This document shows, one piece after another, positions 8,442 through 14,618 of a stretch of 49,938 nucleotides of DNA. The stretch lies in NCBI GenBank assembly GCA_016779385.1, contig JADHNT010000005.1, positions 1 through 49,938 of the forward strand, given 5' to 3'. Source of the stretch: Pseudomonadales bacterium (GTDB lineage: Bacteria; Pseudomonadota; Gammaproteobacteria; Pseudomonadales; Azotimanducaceae). Within the stretch, counting starts at the first letter, position 1, and the number at the start of each line of letters is the position of its first letter. Below the pieces are notes generated by a model, which was given only the letters and a program-made list of their open reading frames with translations, was not told the DNA's origin and did no database searches. Made by a program: the position numbers and the translations under genes.

Positions 8442-9521
8442 ATGCACCCCTTTCGCAGCGACATCCTTGCCTTTCGCGTCCTGGCCTATGGCCTGCTGGC
8501 CTGGCTTCTGGCTCGGCAGCAGGCCCCGGGGGCCCTTTTGGGCTATACCGCCCTGGCTCCGGTCTTAGCCCAGTTGCCCTGGCCCCGTCTGCTCCATCGC
8601 CCCCTCTGGAGCCTCGAGGCTCTGGCTTTGCCCGTGGCCCTAAGTGCCCTCGCCTTGCCGGTAGCGCTGGCCTACTTGGCTGCGGCCCTCGCCTTGCTGG
8701 GTTTGGCGGCGGTGCATGGAGCGCCCGGGCTGCTCGCCGCCCTGCCCTTGCTTGCGCTTCCCCTGTGGGGACCCTGGCTTGGCGCGCCTGGCGGCATGGG
8801 GGCGCTCCAGGGCTTCTGGCTGCTCTTCGCGCCCCAGGGTGCCTTTGCCTTTTTGCTTCTTCACCGGCGCTGGCGCCAGGCCGATGCGGCGCTCCGGGCC
8901 TATTTGCCCAGCGCTTTGCGGCGTCGTTCGCGAAAGCCGCGCCGCGCCCTCTTCGATCCCTGGGGTGTTGTGCTTATGGCCGATCTGTCGAATTACACGG
9001 GGTGGCTGGAAGCCCGGGGGACCTCGCCAGCCTGCGAACTGCTGCACGCCTTTTACGGTCATGCCGGGGGCGCGCTGGCGGCGAGCGGTGGTGCCTTCGA
9101 CCGCTTTGCGGGGGATGGGCTGCTGGCTTATTTCGTGCCCCACCCTGGGGAGCCGCGTTATGCAACGGCGGCCCGGGCCCTTCGCTGTGCGGAGGCGCTG
9201 GGGGCCTTTTCCCATGGGCGCGATGGGCCCCGCTTGCGCCAGGGACTCAGTGCGGGGCCTTTGCGGGCGGTCAGCTTGGGCACCCGGGCCACGGGGCGAG
9301 GCTTTGCCGTGGTGGGGGTTGCGGTGGTGGAGGCGGAGCGCCTTCAGGGGCTGGCGGCCCCGGGGGCCCTGGCCCTTGCCGGAAGCCTTGCCCCCTACCT
9401 ATCTGGGGCCCTACGTCGCGGTGCGCCAGGGGCCTGGGTGCGCCTGAAGGGCCTTCGCCGGCGCCGCTGGGTGCTCCATCGGACGCTGACGTCGACGGAC
9501 CCTGCCGTCTACTTTGGTTGA
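8442..9521 (+). CDS. membrane protein with degenerate class III nucleotide cyclase domain
   Basis: A 359-residue protein with about six hydrophobic segments (residues 10-140) followed by a basic linker and a C-terminal class III adenylyl/guanylyl cyclase domain (about 175-345). Both metal-binding aspartates are in place: Asp181 (MADLSNYT) and Asp225 (FDRFAGDGLLAYF). The usual substrate-contacting Lys is Arg221, the usual GDxVNxAxR block reads GVAVVEAER, so the substrate Asp/Thr is Val293 and the transition-state Asn is Val296, while Arg300 remains. It may be inactive, act as half of a heterodimer, or bind nucleotide as a sensor. The start ATG at 8442 was chosen because a TTG at 8352 would add non-homologous residues. 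A GC hairpin (8401-8418) lies in the leader. The 158-base gap to the divergent hydrolase holds no other clear signal. Confidence 0.75.
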   Translation: MHPFRSDILAFRVLAYGLLAWLLARQQAPGALLGYTALAPVLAQLPWPRLLHRPLWSLEALALPVALSALALPVALAYLAAALALLGLAAVHGAPGLLAALPLLALPLWGPWLGAPGGMGALQGFWLLFAPQGAFAFLLLHRRWRQADAALRAYLPSALRRRSRKPRRALFDPWGVVLMADLSNYTGWLEARGTSPACELLHAFYGHAGGALAASGGAFDRFAGDGLLAYFVPHPGEPRYATAARALRCAEALGAFSHGRDGPRLRQGLSAGPLRAVSLGTRATGRGFAVVGVAVVEAERLQGLAAPGALALAGSLAPYLSGALRRGAPGAWVRLKGLRRRRWVLHRTLTSTDPAVYFG

Positions 9522-9547
9522 CCGTCTCTCCTTGCCACGGCTATCGT
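9518..9547 (+). promoter_or_regulatory. candidate sigma-70 promoter for hemE
   Basis: TTGACC (9518-9523) and TATCGT (9542-9547) are separated by 18 bases, ending about 28 bases before the hemE ATG. The -35 box lies across the TGA stop codon of the cyclase-like gene (9519-9521). Motif-based call. Confidence 0.45.
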
Positions 9548-9575
9548 CAATTTTTACTTCTGCTGTCGAGCCGCC

Positions 9576-10622
9576 ATGGACTCCCGCCTTCTTGATTCGC
9601 CCTACCTTCGCGCCTGCCGGGGCGAAGCCACCGACCACACCCCCGTTTGGCTGAACCGGCAAGCGGGGCGCTACATGCCGGAGTACCACGCGCTGAAGGG
9701 GAAAACCCCGTCCCTTGAGTTCTTTAAGAACCCAGAAATGGCCGCTCAGGCCACGCTAGATGCGCAGCGCATCCTCGGCGTGGATGCGGCCATCATGTTT
9801 GCGGACCTTCTGCCCATGCTCGAGCCCATGGGCTTGGAGCTGGATTATCTCGAAGGCGTGGGGCCCCGCTTTGCGAACCCCGTTCGCACGCCGGAGGCCA
9901 TCGCGGCGCTTCGTCCTCTGGTGGCGGAGGAAGGCACGGCCTACATCAGCGATACGGTGCGTTTCTGCCGGGAGGGGCTACCTGCCAACATTCCCCTCAT
10001 CGGCTTTGCCGGCGCTCCCTTCACCCTGGCCTCCTATGCGGTCGAAGGCGGCGGCTCCCGGAACTATATTCACTGTAAGCGTCTGATGAATAACGCCCCG
10101 GAGGCTTGGGGCGTGCTGATGGACAAGCTCGTGGACGCGGTGGCTGCCTACCTTGGGCAGCAAATCGAAGCAGGTGTGCAGTCCGTGCAGCTCTTTGATT
10201 CCTGGGTAGGTGCGCTCAGTCCGGCGGACTTTGAGCACTTCGCGCTGCCCTACACCCAGCGCCTTATCGCCACTTTAAAGGCCCGCCCCGATGCGGTGCC
10301 CGTGGTGTACTTCGGTACTGGTAACCCGGCCCTGGCCCCGCAGATGAAGGCCCTGGGGGCCGACGTGCTGGCGCTTGATTGGCGCGCGCCCTTCGCGGAA
10401 ACCTGGGATGCGCTGGGGGTGCCGGCGCTTCAGGGGAACCTGGATCCCATCATTCTCTGCGCCGACTGGCCCGCGGTGGAAAAGCAGGCCCGGGCCTTCA
10501 TGGCTAGCGTTGGCCGTCGCCCCGGGCACATTTTTAACCTGGGTCATGGCATCGTCCCGGAGACCCCCGTGGACAACGTTAAGCGCCTGGTGGAGCTGGT
10601 GCAAAGCTACCAGCTGTCCTAA
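9576..10622 (+). CDS. hemE: uroporphyrinogen decarboxylase
   Basis: Cytosolic enzyme of haem and sirohaem synthesis that removes four carboxyl groups from uroporphyrinogen III to give coproporphyrinogen III. The 348-residue protein has the N-terminal signature RQAGRYMPEY and the second family signature around GFAGAPFTLASYAVEGGGSR, with the later LGHGI near the C-terminus (FNLGHGIVPETP). Length matches the family (about 350). It stands alone with a short 54-base leader carrying a probable promoter, and an SDR gene follows after 18 bases in the same direction. Confidence 0.97.
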   Translation: MDSRLLDSPYLRACRGEATDHTPVWLNRQAGRYMPEYHALKGKTPSLEFFKNPEMAAQATLDAQRILGVDAAIMFADLLPMLEPMGLELDYLEGVGPRFANPVRTPEAIAALRPLVAEEGTAYISDTVRFCREGLPANIPLIGFAGAPFTLASYAVEGGGSRNYIHCKRLMNNAPEAWGVLMDKLVDAVAAYLGQQIEAGVQSVQLFDSWVGALSPADFEHFALPYTQRLIATLKARPDAVPVVYFGTGNPALAPQMKALGADVLALDWRAPFAETWDALGVPALQGNLDPIILCADWPAVEKQARAFMASVGRRPGHIFNLGHGIVPETPVDNVKRLVELVQSYQLS

Positions 10623-10640
10623 ATCTCGAGTGGGGAATCG

Positions 10641-11468
10641 ATGGATCGGATCAGGGGAAAGACCGTCGTCGTAACGGGAGCAGCGAGCGGTTTTGGGCGC
10701 ATTCTGTGTGAGCACTTACTAGCACGTGAGGCTAGCGTAGTAGCAGGAGACGTCAATGGGGAGGGGCTCGCTGAGTTGGCCTCGGCCATGGCTTCATCGG
10801 CGCTTCATACGCAGGTCACGGACGTTTCCGATTTGGGCCAGCAGAAGGCCCTGGTGGCCGCGGCCCTCGAGCGCTTTGGCGCCGTGGACGTGCTCGTGAA
10901 CAACGCCGGCACCATGCCCCTGGCCTTTTTCTCCGACCATGCCCAGGCTGTGGGCGCCTGGGACCGCTGCATCGATGTGAATATCCGGGGCGTGCTCTAC
11001 GGCATGATCGCCGCCTTCGATCCCATGATGGCAGCGGGGCAGGGGCAGGTCATTAACCTGTCTTCCATTTACGGCAACTACCCCACCATCGGCGCGGCGG
11101 TGTACGGCGCGAGTAAGGCCGCCGTGGATTTCCTCTCTGAATCTTTCCGTCAGGAGACCCGGGGCAAGATTAAGGTGACGGTGATCAAGCCCACGGGGGT
11201 ACCAGCGACCAACCTCTCGTCGAATATCGTCAATCCAGAGGCACCAAAGGGGATTTGGGGTCATTACCTGGCAGAAGATGCCTCGCGCTTTGAAGCCATG
11301 GCAGCGGGGCAGCTACCGGCGGCAGAGCAGGACCCCGAGTCCCCGGCCTACTTTGCCTTAAACCCCGAGTACATCGTCGACGCCATTCTCAATGCCATCG
11401 ACCAGCCCCTCGGGGTTTCGGTCAGTAGCGTCACCGTTCGAGCGACCGGTGACGGCTACGTCCTGTAA
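10641..11468 (+). CDS. short-chain dehydrogenase/reductase
   Basis: NAD(P)-dependent oxidoreductase of the classical SDR family, 275 residues. Cofactor-binding TGAASGFGR (TGxxxGxG) is at the N-terminus, NNAG near residue 90, and the catalytic Ser-Tyr-Lys set is seen as NLSSIYG and YGASK. The substrate cannot be told. It lies 18 bases after hemE and may be co-transcribed, but no functional link to haem is evident. The first 40-50 codons use TTA, CTA and GTA codons that are rare in neighbouring genes, while the middle of the gene looks like its neighbours. It ends 6 bases before the stop of the opposing ilvD. Confidence 0.88.
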   Translation: MDRIRGKTVVVTGAASGFGRILCEHLLAREASVVAGDVNGEGLAELASAMASSALHTQVTDVSDLGQQKALVAAALERFGAVDVLVNNAGTMPLAFFSDHAQAVGAWDRCIDVNIRGVLYGMIAAFDPMMAAGQGQVINLSSIYGNYPTIGAAVYGASKAAVDFLSESFRQETRGKIKVTVIKPTGVPATNLSSNIVNPEAPKGIWGHYLAEDASRFEAMAAGQLPAAEQDPESPAYFALNPEYIVDAILNAIDQPLGVSVSSVTVRATGDGYVL

Positions 11469-11474
11469 GGGCGC

Positions 11475-13157
11475 TTACTCGAACTTATCTGTCACCGCCC
11501 CTTCCGATGCGGAGCGCACGGTGAGGGCGTATTTGGCCAGGATGCCCCGGGTCGCATAGGGCGTCGGGCGCGTCCAGAGGGCCTTGCGCGCCGCCAGGGT
11601 GGCGTCGTCGACATGCACCGTGATAGTGGCGGCTTCGGCGTCGATGGTGATTTCGTCACCGTCTTCGAGCAGCCCGATGGGTCCGCCGTCGAAGGCCTCT
11701 GGCGTCACATGGCCAATCACAAATCCGTGGGAGCCCCCGGAAAAGCGACCGTCGGTGATGAGGGCCACCTGATCGGACAGGCCCCTGCCATTGATGGCGC
11801 TGGTGGGGGAGAGCATCTCGCGCATGCCGGGTCCCCCTTTAGGGCCTTCATAGCGCACCACCACCACGTCGCCAGCCACCACCGTGCCATCGAGGATGGC
11901 GGCGAGGGCGGCTTCTTCCCCGTGGAAGCACCGGGCCGTGCCGTTAAAGTGCAGCCCTTCGTGCCCGGTGATTTTCGCCACGGCGCCCTCCGGGGCGAGG
12001 TTCCCCTTGAGGATGACCAGGTGACTGTCCTTCTTAATGGGTTCGAAAAGGGGGCGAATTACCCGCTGCCCCTCGGGATAGGGCGCCACCTCAGCGAGGT
12101 TCTCCGCCAGAGTCTTGCCCGTGACGGTCAGGCAGTCCCCATGCATGAGCCTTTCCTGCACCAGCATCTTCATGAGCGGCTGGATACCGCCAATGGCGAT
12201 CAGTTCGCTCATGGCGTAGTGGCCCGCCGGGCGCATATCGGCCAGCACCGGGACCCGCTTACCGATGCGCGTGAAGTCCTCAAGGCTCAGGGGAATGCCG
12301 GCGGCGTGGGCAATGGCCAGCAAATGGAGCACTGCATTGGTTGAGCCTTCCAGGGCGATGGTGATGGTGATGGCGTTCTCGAAAGCCTCCCGGGACAGGA
12401 TGTCCGAGGGCTTGATGCCCCGCTGTACCAGGTGGGCTACAGCGGCGCCGGCGGCGCGGGCGTCCGCGAGCTTATTCGGAGACACTGCGTCCTGGGCCGA
12501 GGAGTTAGGCAGGGACAGGCCCATGGCTTCGATGGAGGAGGCCATGGTGTTCGCCGTGTACATGCCACCGCAGGAGCCGGGGCCTGGGATGGCGGTGGCC
12601 TCGATTTCCTTGAGTTCGATGTCCGAGAGTTTGCCGGCGGCGTGCTGGCCCACGGCCTCGAACACCGAGACCACGTCCCGCCGCTCCTTACCCGGCTGAA
12701 TTGTGCCGCCGTAAACAAACACGCTGGGGCGATCGAGGCGGGCCATGGCGATGGCGCAGCCGGGCATGTTTTTGTCGCAGCCGCCGATGGTGACGAAGCC
12801 GTCAAAGCCCTGGGCCGCAACTACCGTTTCGATGGAGTCGGCGATCACCTCCCGGGACACCAGGGAGTAGCGCATGCCCGGGGAGCCCATGGAGATGCCG
12901 TCGGAGACCGTAATGGTGTTGAAGGTCACGGGCTTCGCGTCCGCGCCGGCCACCCCCTCTGCTGCGGCTTCTGCCAGGGTGTTGATGTGCATGTTGCAGG
13001 GGGTGAGGTTGCTCCAGGTGGAGGCAATGCCCACCTGGGCCCGCTTGAAGTCCGAGGCGTCAAAGCCGACGGCATGGAGCATGGCCCGGGCGGCGGCTTT
13101 TTCGACGCCGTCCACCACCTTTGCGGAATAGGGGCGCTTAATATCGTTATCGCTCAT
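11475..13157 (-). CDS. ilvD: dihydroxy-acid dehydratase
   Basis: Iron-sulfur enzyme of valine, isoleucine and leucine synthesis, turning dihydroxy-isovalerate and dihydroxy-methylvalerate into the keto acids used by IlvE. The 560-residue protein has cysteines at the family cluster positions: LTPCNMH (Cys54), [10 protein letters not shown] (Cys127) and [14 protein letters not shown] (Cys196). Its length matches the shorter bacterial/plant-type subgroup, several of whose members hold a [2Fe-2S] cluster, rather than the about 616-residue E. coli enzyme. It is downstream of argA in the same direction, with a perfect 16-base inverted repeat in the 40-base gap. ilvE lies at 17.6 kb on the other strand. 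Confidence 0.97.
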   Translation of the reverse strand: MSDNDIKRPYSAKVVDGVEKAAARAMLHAVGFDASDFKRAQVGIASTWSNLTPCNMHINTLAEAAAEGVAGADAKPVTFNTITVSDGISMGSPGMRYSLVSREVIADSIETVVAAQGFDGFVTIGGCDKNMPGCAIAMARLDRPSVFVYGGTIQPGKERRDVVSVFEAVGQHAAGKLSDIELKEIEATAIPGPGSCGGMYTANTMASSIEAMGLSLPNSSAQDAVSPNKLADARAAGAAVAHLVQRGIKPSDILSREAFENAITITIALEGSTNAVLHLLAIAHAAGIPLSLEDFTRIGKRVPVLADMRPAGHYAMSELIAIGGIQPLMKMLVQERLMHGDCLTVTGKTLAENLAEVAPYPEGQRVIRPLFEPIKKDSHLVILKGNLAPEGAVAKITGHEGLHFNGTARCFHGEEAALAAILDGTVVAGDVVVVRYEGPKGGPGMREMLSPTSAINGRGLSDQVALITDGRFSGGSHGFVIGHVTPEAFDGGPIGLLEDGDEITIDAEAATITVHVDDATLAARKALWTRPTPYATRGILAKYALTVRSASEGAVTDKFE

Positions 13158-13178
13158 GGAAGGTCTCTTTTACAGCGA

Positions 13179-13194
13179 TTCGGCCTCGGCCGAA
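13179..13194. repeat. perfect 16-base inverted repeat between argA and ilvD
   Basis: TTCGGCC-TC-GGCCGAA lies 22 bases before the ilvD start. Arms of seven bases match exactly. In RNA it would form a compact hairpin; as DNA it could be an operator. No T-run follows in the direction of ilvD, so it is not an intrinsic terminator. Confidence 0.6.
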
Positions 13195-13197
13195 GGG

Positions 13198-14517
13198 TCA
13201 GAGGGATTTGGTTAGCACTTTCGACGCGCGCTCCGGCGTCCACTGTTCCCGGCGAGCCTCCGGGAGATCGACGACCGCGCCAAAGCGGTAGCCCTGTTCC
13301 ATAAACCAGGCTGCGGTGCGGGTGCTAAGGGCGAAAACCTGCGCAAGCCCCTGGCGCCGCGCCAGCCGCTCAAGGTGGCGTAGCAGCCGTTCCGCTCGAT
13401 CCTGACCCTGGTAGTCCCGGTGGGTAACCAGGCAGGCGATTTCCCCGCTATCCGCGTAGGGGATGAGGGCCGCACAGGCCGTTAGCAGACCGTCGAGCTC
13501 AAGCACCCAGAAATGGGCGATTTCCCGCTCAATGCGCTCCCGGGTACGAGGGAGAAGTACGCCGGCGCGCTCCAGGGGCGCCGTCAGTTCCATGAGCCGA
13601 CCCACGTCATCAAGCTGCGCTGGGCGCAGGCGCTCGGCACTGTGCTCCGTGATCTGCGTGCCCGAACCCTGATGGGTGAAAAGCTCTTCGATGAGTGCGC
13701 CATCGTCGCAGTGGCTGACCACGTGGCACCGGCGCACCCCGGAGCGGACGGCCCAGAGAAGGGCCCGGGCCTGCCGCGCCCGCTCGCTGCCCGCTTCCGA
13801 GCCATCCTCGGCCGTTTCGAGCCAGTGCTCGAGCTCCCCAGGGGTCATCTCCGTTAAAAGATCGCCGTTCTCGTCGAGGAGGCCACGGGCGTCGTCCAAG
13901 GCAATGAGCTTGTCTGCCTTCAGGGCAGCGGCAACCGACGCGGCCACTTCTTCATAGGCCACGTTGTAGACGTCCCCGGAGGGGGCGTAGCCAAAGGGTC
14001 CCAGGAGCGGGATGCAGCGGGCGTCCAGCTGGGCGACGAGCCCCGCGGCGTCCACGCGGCGCACCTCGCCCGTGAGCTCGTAATCGATTCCGTCGATCAC
14101 CCCCAGGGGCTTGGCCGTGACCCAATTGCCGCCGGTGGCCGTAATGCGCGACTGCGCCATGGGCGTGCCCGGCAGGCCCATGGAAAGCTTGGCTTCGATT
14201 TGCATGCGCAGATCGCCCACCACTCGGCGCACTAGCCCCAGGGTGGCGGGGTCGGTGATGCGTAGATTCTTGTGGTAGCGCGCTTCCATGCCGGCCTGGG
14301 CGAGGGCGCAATCGATCTGGGGTCGGGCTCCAAACACCAGTACCAAGCGCACATCCAGCGAGGCCAGTAGGGCCACGTCGTGGATGACGTTATCGAAGTT
14401 TTCGTGGGCGAGCGCGTCTCCCCCAAGCATGAGCACCATGGTGCGGTCGCGGTGCGCATTAATGTAGGGTGAAGCGCCACGGAACCACTGGACGTAGGGC
14501 AATGGATTGTCAGTCAC
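13198..14517 (-). CDS. argA: amino-acid N-acetyltransferase (N-acetylglutamate synthase)
   Basis: First enzyme of arginine synthesis: acetyl-CoA plus glutamate to N-acetylglutamate. The N-terminal amino-acid-kinase-like domain (about 1-290) shows SPYINAHRDRTMVLMLGG and VFGARPQID, both typical of ArgA, and binds the arginine feedback inhibitor in family members. The C-terminal GNAT domain (about 295-439) shows GLLTACAALIPY and CLVTHRDYQGQDRAERLL. I chose the GTG at 14517, preceded by GGGGTG, because homology starts there (MTDNPLPYVQWFRG) and the 439 residues match the E. coli length (443). An ATG at 14589 would add 24 unrelated residues. Divergent from glnE. Confidence 0.95.
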   Translation of the reverse strand: MTDNPLPYVQWFRGASPYINAHRDRTMVLMLGGDALAHENFDNVIHDVALLASLDVRLVLVFGARPQIDCALAQAGMEARYHKNLRITDPATLGLVRRVVGDLRMQIEAKLSMGLPGTPMAQSRITATGGNWVTAKPLGVIDGIDYELTGEVRRVDAAGLVAQLDARCIPLLGPFGYAPSGDVYNVAYEEVAASVAAALKADKLIALDDARGLLDENGDLLTEMTPGELEHWLETAEDGSEAGSERARQARALLWAVRSGVRRCHVVSHCDDGALIEELFTHQGSGTQITEHSAERLRPAQLDDVGRLMELTAPLERAGVLLPRTRERIEREIAHFWVLELDGLLTACAALIPYADSGEIACLVTHRDYQGQDRAERLLRHLERLARRQGLAQVFALSTRTAAWFMEQGYRFGAVVDLPEARREQWTPERASKVLTKSL

Positions 14518-14557
14518 GCAGTCACACCCCGCGGGAGCCCGGTTTGCGGGTAGACGC

Positions 14558-14571
14558 GAGGCTAAAGCCTC
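14558..14571. repeat. perfect 14-base inverted repeat between argA and glnE
   Basis: GAGGCT-AA-AGCCTC sits in the middle of the 101-base divergent region, 41 bases before the argA GTG and 48 before the glnE ATG. It could be an operator acting on either gene. It is not AT-rich like ArgR boxes. The rest of the gap shows only weak -10-like GATAAT at 14590. Confidence 0.5.
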
Positions 14572-14618
14572 TGCGCCCAAAGCGGGCAAGATAATGCCAC
14601 GTCCCCGGTCCTAAGCCC

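Noticed and set aside
8716-9595. Long Gly/Ala/Pro/Arg-rich open frames overlapping the cyclase-like gene in both other forward frames
   Set aside because: Their composition is low-complexity and typical of frame-shifted GC-rich DNA, while the chosen frame has helices and cyclase motifs.
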